From positions 62,001 to 126,000 of the forward strand of contig CAJNDS010002600.1 of NCBI GenBank assembly GCA_905221605.1: a stretch of DNA of 64,000 bases, given 5' to 3'. Below, piece by piece: positions 16,819 to 27,285 of this stretch. Origin of the DNA: Symbiodinium natans (taxonomy: Eukaryota > Sar > Dinophyceae > Suessiales > Symbiodiniaceae). Under the pieces are notes generated by a model. The model saw only the letters and a program-made list of their open reading frames with translations, ran no database searches and was not told the DNA's origin. The translations under genes were made by a program, and so were the position numbers. How positions within the stretch are numbered: position 1 is the stretch's first letter; each line of letters begins with the position of its first letter.

Positions 16819-17519
16819 TATCAGGACTGGATTCACCCTTTGGCGCCTTCAGGCAGAACGTCAAGGTACACATTGGTCTTTCACCAATCGGGTTCAGAAA
16901 AAGGAATGCAGTCTACGTCTGCCTGGCTTCACCGTCCACGTCACAACTTGCTAAAGAACAAAACTGACTTACTGCCTCAGGGTTCATGTCAGACTCAATC
17001 CAAGGACCTGACTGAAGGCATGACTGGTTTCTTGCACCCAAAGCTTTGACCCCGCGCATGGCTGTTGCTACAACCATACACAGCTAGGCCACCAAGCAGC
17101 GCACGGATGAGCTTGGACACCTCCGGCCGCGCACCGGGCCGCGCCTGCGCCCCGCAACGAATAGAAGCCTCTCGCATCGCCAAAATGGCCCTTGAAGACC
17201 TCCGGCAACCTCCTCCACTAAGTGCACTTTTTTCCCCATCCGCAAGATGGAGGCGGTGTTGGCAGCCGTGTCCGTCAGGATCGTGTAAGCCGTGAGGACC
17301 GTGGCTAGCTGGCCTGCAGAGATCCCCTGCATCTCGATAGTGGTGATGGGGGTCTGGCCATCGTTCAGATGTTCCGGTGATGGTCGACTCGAAAAGACTC
17401 ATTTTTTACTCTATCAATTGAGGCTCTGAGCTCAAAGTGCACAATTGGTAGCTGAGCCTGTGCGCAAAACACTGGTCCACGCGCTCCGCTTCCATGTTCG
17501 AGAAGCTGAAGCGGCACAG
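16819..17519. other. Intergenic stretch, no gene seen
   Basis: About 700 bases with only short overlapping ORFs on both strands. I see no conserved motif; minus-strand ORFs here lack any recognisable domain. Confidence 0.4.
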
Positions 17520-18102
17520 CTCTCTCTTCTATAGCACTCCCCAGACCCCCCTGAAGGCTGTGCACAGCCAGCCTGAATGAAAGTGCGCAGCATCACATCT
17601 TTCATTCGACGGCGCTCGAGACTTCAGGAATGCAGTCACGGAGCTGCAGGGCCGCAGTTCTGCAGCAAGCAAAATCGCACTTCAGAGCAGTTTTGGGTGC
17701 TCGCAATGAGAATGCCTCTTCGTCGCGATTCTGGGGGGGTCAAGGGAAGGGAACAGAAGGGAAGGGAAAGGGAAAAACAAACAGAAGGGAAAAAACAAAA
17801 GAAGACAAGGAAAAAAAAAAAACAACGGAAGGGAGAAAGAAAAAAAAAAAGAAGGGAAAGAAAAAAAGAAGGGGACCCCCCCCAGAATCTTGCTCCTCAA
17901 GGCATTATCGTCGGAACGCTCACCCCAAAAACTGCTCTGAAGTGCGATTTTGCTTGCTGCAGAACTGCGGCCCTGCAGCTCCGTGACTGCATTCCTGAAG
18001 TCTCGAGCGCCGTCGAATGAAAGATGTGATGCTGCGCACTTTCATTCAGGCTGGCTGTGCACAGCCTTCAGGGGGGTCTGGGAAGTGCTATAGAAGAGAG
18101 AG
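17520..18102. mobile_element. Foldback element with 180-bp inverted arms
   Basis: 17520-17699 and 17922-18102 are inverted copies about 180 bp long that I read as nearly perfect. The 222-bp spacer is an almost pure purine tract on the plus strand (AGGGAAGGGA, then AAAAA/GAAGGG runs) with a CCCCCCCC end. No ORF in the spacer looks real. This could be a MITE or foldback transposon, or a hairpin-forming inverted duplication. No clear target duplication is visible. Confidence 0.75.
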
Positions 18103-18186
18103 GGCAGCCCCAGCATGAGTTCACCCTTGCACTGCAGCAAAAGCCCGGGAAAATGTGTATCCTTATACCCTCTGTGTACTCACAGA

Positions 18187-18318
18187 ACCCTAAACCCTAA
18201 ACCCAAACCCTGAACCCTCGACCCTAAACCCTAAACCCTAAACCCTAAACCCTAAACCCTAAACCCTAAACCCTAAACCCTAAACCCTAAACCCTAAACC
18301 CTAAACCCTAAACCCTAA
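18187..18318. repeat. CCCTAAA telomere-like tract
   Basis: About 18 CCCTAAA units, mostly perfect, inside the chromosome segment. The same heptamer (TTTAGGG) is the telomere repeat of dinoflagellates and plants. Confidence 0.95.
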
Positions 18319-18814
18319 GATGCCTCCGGCGCCAGAGCGACTGCACGAGCAAGGACTGGCCTCGTTTTAGAATCACACAGGCACTGGCACATTACTGTTT
18401 CAAATGGAGTGCGAAGCTCATGAAACCACAAGGCAGAGCATGCTCACCACTGGCACAGAGTATATACGAACAGCTCTGACACTCTCTCTTGCCCTGAGAC
18501 TCTGAAGACCTGATCCGGCACGTCTAGCGAGATTGAGCTGGCACTTCTGGCAGCAACGGTGTCTGGACAAATACGAGGTCGGAGTCCCGAAAGAGAGCTA
18601 ACGGCAGCACTGTCATTTGTAGAGTGTGTGTGTGTGTGTGTCTGTACAGTGTATGTGTGTTTCTGTGGCTACAGAGCTTACGACACAGCACGCATGACCC
18701 AACACAAACACAGAAGCACAAGCGGAAAACCGACCCCACGGGTGGAAAAGTTCAGACTGTGTGGTCCTGCCCTGAAGATACAAAATGGGCTGCTGCCACC
18801 AGATGCAAAAGCCT
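18319..18814. other. Spacer downstream of the 18.8-kb gene
   Basis: No gene seen. Contains a short (GT)n tract at 18625-18641. As the 3' flank of a minus-strand gene it may hold its 3' UTR. Confidence 0.4.
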
Positions 18815-19837
18815 CTAGGCCTTTCGGGCCTTCAGTAGCCCTTGGCACTGGTGAATGTCCTCGTTCAGCTTCTTCGTGTTGGTTGCGACCTCCAGCATGT
18901 AGGTGTCCAGGTTCTTAGAATTCAGCTTGGCCTCGCCCGTGGGGAACTCGGAGAAGTTCGAGATGTGCTGCAAGTTCAGGATGTGCTGCTGCGCCGCAGC
19001 ATGGCCCTTTCGCATGGACTTCTGCAAATCCGCCGGGATGTCGCCCGGGTTCTTGAGAAGAGCCAAAGAGAGCTTGCACAACTTCTCCTGGGCCAGCACC
19101 GCCTGAGTCAGCAACTTCTTTGCCGAAGCTGGCAGCTCGCCCTCTTCATCCATCTTCTTCTGGTCCTGCAAGCTCGGGGTGTACTTCCACTTAAGGTCCG
19201 TGAAGAGGTCCGCCAGGGCTTGGGCATCTCGCTTGTCGATCTTCTGCTTGTTTTCGAAGTGGAAGCTGTCCTTGGACCCCTTTTGCAGACCCCGGCTGAT
19301 CTGCTTGAAGCCGTAGTACTGCAGGCCATCCGCCCCCTTCTCCTCCAGGATCTCTCCGGCCGACAGGGCCTTCTCGAAGGCGGCCTCGTTATTGTTGAAG
19401 TTCTTCGCGACGAAGACGAGGCGTGTGTACATCTTCTCTAAGTTCTTCTGGAACCGCTCCTCGTACACCTGCTTCGCTTGCTGAAACATGGGGTCGCCGG
19501 ATCGCAAGTAGAGGCTTCCGTCAGACTGTCTCTGAAACAGTCTGTTTATCAAGGCCGTGCGGTACTTGCGAGACGACTCCCCCTTTGGCGGGTTGTCGTA
19601 CATGTGCAAGATGTGTGGCTCGATCTCGTCGGCGCTTCTCATTTTCGCCCATTTCTCGCCTTTGCCCTTGTCGCGGTGAGTGTCCTCACCGCGATCCTGG
19701 TCCGCTACGCCTTTCTTCCAGGTCTCGATCTGGCCATTCAGGGTGCCGTCCTTCGCACCGGCATCGGTGTTGCCCTTCCCACGCTTTGCCTTGGTACTGG
19801 ACGAGGAAGCAGCAGCTGCAGGACGCTTCACCGGCAT
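18815..19837 (-). CDS. Lysine-rich single-exon protein of unknown function
   Basis: The 340-codon ORF starts with a basic, low-complexity tail (MPVKRPAAAASSSSTKAKRG) of the kind common on nuclear proteins. A mostly helical body follows: a motif region EKWAKMRSADEIEPHILHMY, then RKYRTALINRLFQR, a KMYTRLVFVAKNFNNNEAAF helix, an Asp/Lys-rich linker and a C-terminal helix bundle ending LLKARKA. No membrane segment and no catalytic motif is visible. The lack of introns and the basic N-terminus resemble many single-exon hypothetical genes in Suessiales genomes, some of which are thought to be re-inserted cDNAs. It is the first of six ORFs on the same strand. Codon structure is intact from ATG to stop. 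I do not recognise the family. Confidence 0.65.
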   Translation of the reverse strand: MPVKRPAAAASSSSTKAKRGKGNTDAGAKDGTLNGQIETWKKGVADQDRGEDTHRDKGKGEKWAKMRSADEIEPHILHMYDNPPKGESSRKYRTALINRLFQRQSDGSLYLRSGDPMFQQAKQVYEERFQKNLEKMYTRLVFVAKNFNNNEAAFEKALSAGEILEEKGADGLQYYGFKQISRGLQKGSKDSFHFENKQKIDKRDAQALADLFTDLKWKYTPSLQDQKKMDEEGELPASAKKLLTQAVLAQEKLCKLSLALLKNPGDIPADLQKSMRKGHAAAQQHILNLQHISNFSEFPTGEAKLNSKNLDTYMLEVATNTKKLNEDIHQCQGLLKARKA

Positions 19838-20169
19838 GACTCCCAGGGAGACCTAGTACACAGACAGACGGAGGCCACGAGAGTCGTCGCTATATGTAAG
19901 CACGGAAGCTGGCAGCACAATGCACAACAAAAGCTTTGCACAGCAGCCCACAGCTACTACTCAACATTGCTGCAAGAACAGAGACTTGCATGCACAGCAT
20001 CACACAGCGAGTTTCGCAGGAAGAAGACACGTGCAGGGTTCAGGGCTTCCGCACACTCTGTCGTGCTTTTGCTTCAGTTCCACAGAACGACTTAAGGAGA
20101 ACTGTCGGCCATCTTCTTTCCAAGGTACAATCACGAAGAAAAACCGACGGTGAACTAATGCAAAAATTG

Positions 20170-20455
20170 TTATATATTGGACATAGCCGCACCGAAGTTT
20201 GATCGAAACTCCGTCGAAATTTCGAGTAACTCGTGTCGAATTTTAACCGAAACTTCGACGAAGTTTCGGTCGAACTTTGGTCGAAGTTCAAGAGCAAACT
20301 TCGACTCGCAAACGTCACAAGCACAGCACCTCACACACGAAACATGAATTTCAAGACTTTAAAACTTCGACCTGGTCCGCCTGGAAGCAGTCGAAGTTTC
20401 GACCTCCACAGCCGTAGTTTGGCCGAAATTTCGACGAAACTTCGTCTGCCACTTG
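20170..20455. repeat. Cluster of TCGAAATTTCGA-like palindromes
   Basis: Repeated short palindromic words, such as GTCGAAATTTCGAG, ACGAAGTTTCGG, GTCGAAGTTTCGAC and CCGAAATTTCGACGAAACTTCG, occur between 20198 and 20450, and again at 27497-27541. They lie in the upstream flank of the minus-strand gene at 18.8 kb. Confidence 0.6.
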
Positions 20456-20726
20456 CTCCGACCTAAGGCACAAACCGAAACTCTCCAGGTAAATCCTCCC
20501 TGCGAAACGACCAGATTACACACGGTAGAATGCACATGATGAGCACGGTTGCACGGGCATCTTTTCGCTCCGGGTGTCTCTCCCAAGGTATTAGAGTTCT
20601 CGCCACACAATGTCCTTGAATCCGTACCCTGTAAACTCCAAACCCCAAACCACTCAAACCTGGAAGCTTCGCCTCTCACAGGGTAGAGACTGCAAGTTAT
20701 ACACACTGCTAGGGAGTCCTATGCCC

Positions 20727-21264
20727 TCACTTCTTCTTCAAGGCAGAGCGGCGTGCTGGGCGGACTGGGCCAACGCTCGAAGAACTCGACTCTGCCATGC
20801 CTGCCAGGAGGTGCATCATGGTAAGCTGCTGCAACGCCTCCGTGCCCTCCTGCAAAGATGCCTCCCTCAGCCCACCATTGCTGTCCATGAGGAAGAGCTT
20901 GCCCTTGCCTTTTTTTGAGGGGGGTCTCCGGCTCCTCATCCATGCCCTGGCTTGTAAAGGCCAGCCAAAACTGCTCGGAGGTCCCAGCAACGGTGACATG
21001 GAAAACGTCTTGAGACTGGGCCGGAACGAGGTGGGGCGGCAAGAACGACTCCTCAACATTGAACTCAAGGTGTCCCTCGTGGCAGAAGCGATCTTGCAAC
21101 ACGTACTTCTTGTCAGCAATGAAAGCACAGAGGCTCTCCATGCAATGGGAGTCACGAGTGATCGGGCTCCAGTCCATGTCGCGAACGTCGCAAAACTCCG
21201 TCCATGCACTCTGCTTTGGATCTTGCTCAAAGCTCTGGTAGCACAAGGACACACGAGCCGTCAT
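20727..21264 (-). CDS. Unknown protein with one apparent frameshift
   Basis: The likely start is the ATG at 21264 (MTARVSLCYQSFEQDPKQSA). The first frame continues through DMDWSPITRDSHCMESLCAF, FCHEGHLEFNVEESFLPPHL and TVAGTSEQFWLAFTSQGMDE. At 20910-20930, in a run of eight T next to six G on the plus strand, sense moves to the neighbouring frame. That frame then reads KKGKGKLFLMDSNGGLREAS and ends SALKKK. A one-base homopolymer indel explains this best. The restored protein would be about 178 residues, with mixed alpha/beta composition and no motif I can name. It sits between two other minus-strand genes. It could be a young pseudogene or a gene with a sequence error. Confidence 0.5.
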
Positions 21265-21546
21265 GATGAAGGACGGGGATCGATGGGACAAGTCGGCACA
21301 AACAGAGAAAGCCAAAACGAACTGTGGCGAACACACGACAAAGTTGTCCTCAGAAACTCGGCCACTCGCAGCAGACACCACAGACTAGAAGCTTGTCCTG
21401 CAACCTGTAGCAAACACATTTATGTGTGCAAGCAGCACTGTCCGCTTTCAAGCACACAAGCCCCAGGCACGAAGATGAGCCACAATGTCATACCTGTCGG
21501 ATGGACGTTTTCTCACAGCTTTGCGGGCTGTAGGACTGTCTGGAGT

Positions 21547-22180
21547 CTATAGGGCCACCAGAAAATTTGGGTTTGGTTTGGGGGGAAGTTTTTTTTGTTG
21601 GGGTTGAGGGGTTGGGGGTTGGCACCGCTCACTGCCCCAACCCACAGACACACAACTGATAAAATTGCCGTCCTTCAACCCCCCCCTGAATCCTTTGCCG
21701 GCGCCAGCAACAGGGCACAGGCGACGAGGCACCTATCAGCATTGCGGGGTTCACATGAAAGTGGGACGGCTTTAGAAAGAGAAATACATACACAGAGAGG
21801 GCTTAGGGTGGATGAGGGGGCTTGGGGTTCAGGGTTTAAGGGTTTAAGGTCTCGGAGTGTCTAGGGTTCTAGGGTTGCCGATGCCGGGTCTTGAGGGTTT
21901 GGAGGAGGTGACCCCATAGGGCAGCCCGCAGGACTCTAAACCCACAGACTCCTCACTGCTTTGGGGTTTAGGGTTGGGGTTTAGGGTCTAGGGTTTAGGG
22001 TTAACAGGCCCTTTTCGTTGAAGGGCTGAGAAGGCTGTGCGAATTTGTGGGGTCTATAGAGTTTGTAGGGTGTTATCCTGATCACCAAATCCCAAGCCCG
22101 AAACCCTCAGCCCTAAACTCTCAACTAAACCCTAAACCCTAAACCCTAAACCCTAAACCCTAAACCCTCACAGTTTAGGG
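21547..22180. repeat. Spacer with degenerate telomere-like repeats in both orientations
   Basis: No gene seen. 21800-22010 holds degenerate GGGTTTAGGG/GGGGTTTAGGGT repeats, and 22090-22170 holds CCCTAAA repeats in the opposite orientation. Confidence 0.7.
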
Positions 22181-22292
22181 GTTTAGGTGTGTAGGAGAAA
22201 AACAAACAAGAACACGAAATCTGTACCCTTCTCAGTCGCACCGGAAAACCCAACCCGACACTCTTTTCAGTAGCGACAAAGCATGAGGCCGG

Positions 22293-23013
22293 TCAGGACG
22301 ACCTCTTCCCCTTGCGACAGCGACGTCGCTGGCTCCGGGACCTCTTGCCCCGACGTCTTGGCCTTCTCGACACTGAGCTCGAAGATCGTCTCCGCCTGCC
22401 GCGATGCCTCGAGCTGGATCGTTTCCTCCGCCGGTCCTCTGTCGCAGCTGGGGATGTAGTGGCCTCGGCATCGACAGTTTCGGCAGCGGTATTGTCCTTC
22501 TTTGGGCCTTGCTCCGGCTGAGGCTCCTGTTGGGGCTCGTGCTGGGCCCTCGTGCTTGGCTCCTCCTCCTGATCCAGCCAACACACGTCGCCAGCATGGT
22601 CAGGAACGTCGTCAGCATGGTCAGGAACGTCGCCAGCAGGGCCAGCAGGCCCAGCAGGGCCAGCAGGGCCAGGAACGTCGCCAGCAGGACGGTCCACCTC
22701 AGCCTGGCATCCCACGGCAGAAGCCATGCTGGCCATTGACCGCATTCTGGGGATCGCAGCGGATGCACTCAACCTCCATGGTGAAAGCTGTGGAATAAGT
22801 CGTCCATCAAGACCAAAAATCAAACGATCCACCTCAGCCTGGCATCCCACTGTCAGAAAGGCCGAACACATACTATTTGCTTGATACCGCAAACCTTTCC
22901 TCAATGGACACGTTCTGCACCGCATAGCCTCCCAGCCCGGCACGCAACACTCGCTCAGTGATGGAAAAGGGCAGGTTCTTCAGGTAAACTCGCAGGTCAA
23001 CGGAAGCAGCCAT
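22293..23013 (-). CDS. RRM plus arginine/serine-rich protein (SR-like), frame interrupted once
   Basis: From the ATG at 23013 the first frame reads MAASVDLRVYLKNLPFSITE, with VYLKNLPF matching RNP2 of an RNA-recognition motif, and stops at a TAG after 39 codons. The next frame resumes with CSAFLTVGCQAEVDRLIFGL, which fits RNP1 and the second helix. Removing 22 bases (22873-22894, GT...AG on the sense strand) joins the two halves in frame. Downstream there is a GPAGPAGPAGPAG stretch, an acidic linker and a C-terminal Arg/Ser region (RRRKRSSSRHRGRRRRSSSS). An internal 135-bp in-frame direct repeat duplicates VGCQAEVDR. SR-type proteins act in pre-mRNA splicing. The frame break may be a mini-intron, a sequence error or decay. 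Confidence 0.5.
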
Positions 23014-23072
23014 GGAGCACAATGCAGGGGCAAAGCTTGTGGCAGCGTGTATAGGTACAGACAGCCTGGGTC

Positions 23073-23115
23073 CTTAAATATATACATATATATATATATA
23101 CATATATACATATTT
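23073..23115. repeat. TATA microsatellite
   Basis: ATATATACATATATATATAT-type repeat upstream of the RRM gene. Confidence 0.85.
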
Positions 23116-23209
23116 GTCCGTTATTCAAACACAAAGGTATATGCAATTAAAACTATAAAAGCACATGGGTGCAGGACTAACTGTGCTTTGAGCAGCTGAC
23201 ATGTTCACG

Positions 23210-23400
23210 CCCGGAGGTTTCGGTTTTAGGTTTAAGGTTTAGGGTTTAGTGTTTGGGGTTTGGGGGTTGGGTTGCAGTATGGGTATATGCAGAATGCATT
23301 GTATACCCTGCAAGAGGTGAAGCTTCCAGGTTTTAAAGCTCAGGGTCTACAGTAGGGTTTAGGGTTTAGGGTCTGTGGGGTTTAGGGGTTTAGGGTTTAC
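23210..23400. repeat. Degenerate TTTAGGG tracts
   Basis: Two short clusters (23215-23270 and 23350-23400) of GGTTTAGGGTTTA-like units. Confidence 0.75.
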
Positions 23401-23821
23401 TCACAACAATAAGGGCCCAGAGAGACTTACACAGTCTAAGAGTGTTGTGGGTCGACTTTGTGTTTTAACAGATTTACACCAAAGGCCGCCTACAAACCCA
23501 AAGGGTCGCTGAAACTCAACCCCCACTCCAACCCCAAGCCCCCCAACCCCCCCAACCCCCTGGACTCGGGAACTAAAATTTTTAGTTCTCCCTTTCCGAA
23601 GCCACACACACACAAAATTTTGGGTTCCTGGATTACAAAGGGTGGGCCCCCCCAACCCCCTAGAATCGGGAAGAAGCACCTCCTCGTCAGCACGTCGCTG
23701 CGAGCTGCGGGCCATTCGCACCTGTGTGGGCTCACAGATTATAGGTTGAAAGGGTTCAGGGCTACACGGTTGCTTGCAAGTGCGAAACTCTCAAGGTACA
23801 TGCACACTCTCCAGGTAGCGC

Positions 23822-23852
<31 letters not shown>

Positions 23853-24331
23853 TCAAGGTATATATACAAAAACTCTCACGGTAAAACTCTCAGGGAAACT
23901 CTCAGGGTATTTTGTTCTTATCTGTCTCATTGAACTACACAGGTCTGAAGCACTCACTGCACAAGCTGCTTCAAGGCATGGACATCTCCACAGGTAACAG
24001 CTCTTGTCGCACTCTGTGGTTCGCGAAAGCACTCCGTCCCGGCCATCATGTGAGACACCTCCTGTGCCCATGCCCCCCTGACTGTGGCTGCACGTGTGAG
24101 AAGCACACACACGTATGCCCAAATGAGACCTGCGATACAAAATTTGGCTCGAGGTAGCCCGCCCTCATGGACAAACCATCTCACAGGTATGGATCTTGTT
24201 GCAGATTCAGGACAAAGAGCGATAAAGGTTTTTGGTTGCGAGGAATAGAGAGGGTTTACGGTCTCAGTGTGTATTTAAATAAAAGTATAGGATCTACAAG
24301 GGCGCACTCGAGCCTCTGTGATTTATCGGAA
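23401..24331. other. Spacer with a poly-C run and CTCAAGGTA-like words
   Basis: No gene seen. 23819-23850 is an uninterrupted run of about 30 C. Around it ACTCTCAAGGTAC, CTCTCAAGGTATATATAC and ACTCTCAGGG repeat at short intervals. TTTGGCTCGAGGTAG at 24140-24154 resembles the 3' end of the dinoflagellate spliced leader plus its donor site. Confidence 0.5.
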
Positions 24332-25906
24332 TCACACATCACCGCCAACATCGGCGGCTGCCGGCTTCTTCGCAGCCGGCTTCTTGGAACGCCTTGGCTC
24401 CTTGGCATCAAACTCCATCCCTGCCACTTTGTGAGCTTTGCGAGCAGCCCGGCGGGCTCTCTCATCGCAAACGCCGCGAGCGATGTTCAAGTCATAGCTG
24501 TCATGCCACGCCTTGCTCACCAGCCGCTTCCGGCGAGCTGTGCGACTCTGGTCCTTGACCTTGGGCACAGCGGGCTTCTTCTTCTTGTTGCACTTCTTGT
24601 TCTTCTTCTTCTTGCTGATCGGCTGGCCCGGCCCAGAGAGGGACTGCTTGCCACGAACTCTCGTCGTGATCTCCTGCTCGGGGAAAACCTTGACCTTGTT
24701 GGCTGGCACTACCTCCACAGTTTGACCCGGCTCCTGAATCTGCTTGGGCGCAGGCTTCGCCTTCTTCTTCTGCTGCTTCTGGGAAACAACTTCTGGGGGG
24801 CAGTCCCCCTCATCAACCTCTGCAGGTGCAGGCCTGGCCTGCTTCTTCTTCTGCTGCTGGGCTGGCTTCTTCTTGTTTGCAGCAGGACCGCCCTGGTTGT
24901 TGCCACCCTTCTTGGGTCCTGGCTGAGGCTTCTTCACATTCTCCCGGAAGATCTGGAGCTGCACTTTCCCGTCCGACCCCAGAGGCACTGTCTCGACTGC
25001 CCTCTCAAGCAACTCGGCATTGTCGCCCACAAGAAGACCCTCCGCCTGCAAAAAGTTCTCGAACCCCAACGGTGAGCAGCTGGTTCTCTTTGCAGCAGAA
25101 CAACGTGTCGGGGTTGTCGGCTGCTCAGGCACACTATCCACACGGGGCGGGGTGGGAGGCACAAAGACATGATCGGCGGCAAGGATGCTGGCAAAGAGTT
25201 CCTCTGGATTCACGGGGCTTGAAGGCGAGGCTCTTGAAACACCCTCTGGGGCCACAGCCTCTGGCACCACAGCCTCTGGCACCACAGCCTCTGGCACCAC
25301 AGCTGGCGGTGAGGAGCTTGAAGGCACTATGGAACTCTCAACAGCTTCCGCTGCCTGACTGACGTTTGCAACGGGAGAGCACACGTTCATAGAATCGCTG
25401 GAAACACTCCTGGTCGGGGTACCAGTAGATATGTCCTTGGCCACGCTCAGCAATGCAAGAACCTCCTCCACAGCCCTCACCTGTGAAGGTGAAGCTCGCC
25501 TGAAGGCTCGCTCCGCTACATCTGGACTCTGAGCAAGCTGCCGAAACTGCCCAAAGCAAACTCTGATCATCTGGTCCATGTAGTCGCAGAAGTCCTCATC
25601 GCTTTTTTTGCCGTAGTTGATTTTTTCCTCCCCTTGCAAATTCAGCAGAGCCGAGCGGTGCTTCTTTGGAGGCAGAATCGTGTTTGGAGCCACTCGAGCA
25701 TACCCCTTGAAGAGTTCGCTCAAAGCTGCCATCCACTCAATGTTCAAGCCGGTCTTCCAGCTGGCTCCACGAGGGATTTGCAGCAATCGCTCAAGATCAC
25801 GCGATCCTTGCTCTTTGAGGAACCCGTTAATGACGGCCATGAGGTCCCCGACGGCGATCGCCGGGTCGGCTATCAAGCGGCCTTTGCCGTTAGAAAGCCC
25901 AGCCAT
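24332..25906 (-). CDS. Large lysine/proline-rich unknown protein
   Basis: I take the ATG at 25906 (MAGLSNGKGRLIADPAIAVG) as the start; the frame is open further up, to 26110, but that part looks like a 5' leader. This gives 524 codons. Residues 1-160 form a helical domain (DLMAVINGFLKEQGSRDLER, WMAALSELFKGYARVAPNTI). A Ser/Pro-rich linker follows with tandem VVPEA repeats (about 212-232), then a short domain (SPLGFENFLQAEGLLVGDNA). A long Lys/Gln/Pro-rich basic region with KKKKNKKCNKKKK and a C-terminal AKKPAA tail end the protein, suggesting several nuclear localisation signals. No enzyme motif. It looks like a nucleic-acid or chromatin-associated protein, but that is only from composition. 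Single exon, same strand as its neighbours. Confidence 0.65.
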   Translation of the reverse strand: MAGLSNGKGRLIADPAIAVGDLMAVINGFLKEQGSRDLERLLQIPRGASWKTGLNIEWMAALSELFKGYARVAPNTILPPKKHRSALLNLQGEEKINYGKKSDEDFCDYMDQMIRVCFGQFRQLAQSPDVAERAFRRASPSQVRAVEEVLALLSVAKDISTGTPTRSVSSDSMNVCSPVANVSQAAEAVESSIVPSSSSPPAVVPEAVVPEAVVPEAVAPEGVSRASPSSPVNPEELFASILAADHVFVPPTPPRVDSVPEQPTTPTRCSAAKRTSCSPLGFENFLQAEGLLVGDNAELLERAVETVPLGSDGKVQLQIFRENVKKPQPGPKKGGNNQGGPAANKKKPAQQQKKKQARPAPAEVDEGDCPPEVVSQKQQKKKAKPAPKQIQEPGQTVEVVPANKVKVFPEQEITTRVRGKQSLSGPGQPISKKKKNKKCNKKKKPAVPKVKDQSRTARRKRLVSKAWHDSYDLNIARGVCDERARRAARKAHKVAGMEFDAKEPRRSKKPAAKKPAAADVGGDV

Positions 25907-26379
25907 AGTCTCCAACTCACACATGACAGAAACAAAGAGCTGCAGAACATGTCCAACATGCACGGCGCAAACAACAAAAAGTGTAGAGAGAGAGCGTGTG
26001 TGGTTTTGGCACTGGGAGAGGGTTGAAAGTTGACTACATGGGTAAACATGCGGGCACCAGCGAGCCTTCGCCCCGCGGATGGAGAAAGCTTCTTGCCGCC
26101 CATCCTGCAAACAGTGTCCACAAAAACACCTAAACCCATGCGACGTCCGAGAGCTCTACAGAAATCAAGCAGGCACTCCAACCTATACAATCGCTGCACG
26201 TTGCACTCAAAAAAAGCAGGCTCTCCTACCTCGGAGTGTGTGTGGCTTACCAGAGACAGATACCACGAGAGGTGTGTGAGATTCAAGAAGGCGTCAAAGG
26301 TCCAAGCTGGGCCCTGTGATCTCCTCTCCTCGACCAGCACTGCACTCAAGGTATATCTCTTTCGCTCAAGGTAGGAATT

Positions 26380-26516
26380 TATAGGGTTAGGGTTTAGTGT
26401 TTAGGGTTTAGGGTTTAGGGTTTCAAAAGGGTTTAGGGCTTAGGGTTTAGGGTTTAGGGTTTAGGGTTTAAAGGTTTAAAGGTTTAGGATTTAAGGTTTA
26501 GGGTTTAGGGCTTAGG
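26380..26516. repeat. TTTAGGG telomere-like tract
   Basis: About 15 TTTAGGG-type units, some decayed (TTTAAGG, TTTAGTG), upstream of the 24.3-kb gene. Confidence 0.9.
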
Positions 26517-26795
26517 TATATATACACATATACATACACATATACATATACACATACATATATACATATATACATATACATACACATACACATGTACATT
26601 TTTTCATATATACATATATACATATATACATATATACATATATACATATATACATATATACATATATACATATATACATATATGCGTATACACATATATA
26701 CATATATACATATATACATATATACATATATACATATATATATATACATATATACATATATACATATATACATATATACATATATACATATATAC

Positions 26796-26830
<35 letters not shown>

Positions 26831-27285
26831 CATATATATATATACAAATATATACATATATATATATACACATATATATATATATAATATACATATATAC
26901 ATATACACATATATATTACATATAATATATATATATATATAATATAATATATACTATATATATACTATACTATATATACATATATATACATATGTATACA
27001 TACATATATATATACATATATACATATATACATATATACATATATACATGTATACATATATACATATATATACATATATACATATATACATAGAAACATA
27101 TATACATATATACATATATACATGTGTATATGTATATATATATATATATACATATATACATATATACATATGTACATATATATACATATATACACATATA
27201 TATATATATGTACAAAAATACATATATACATATATACATTTATACATATACATATACAAATATGTACATATATATATATATATCC
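26516..27285. repeat. Long CATATATA microsatellite
   Basis: About 770 bp of ACATATATACATAT-type repeat. Long ORFs on both strands here (Tyr/Ile/Cys-rich) are by-products of the repeat and not genes. Confidence 0.95.

Noticed and set aside
23458-23997. 179-codon plus-strand ORF
   Set aside because: It runs through the poly-C tract (poly-proline) and has no conserved part.
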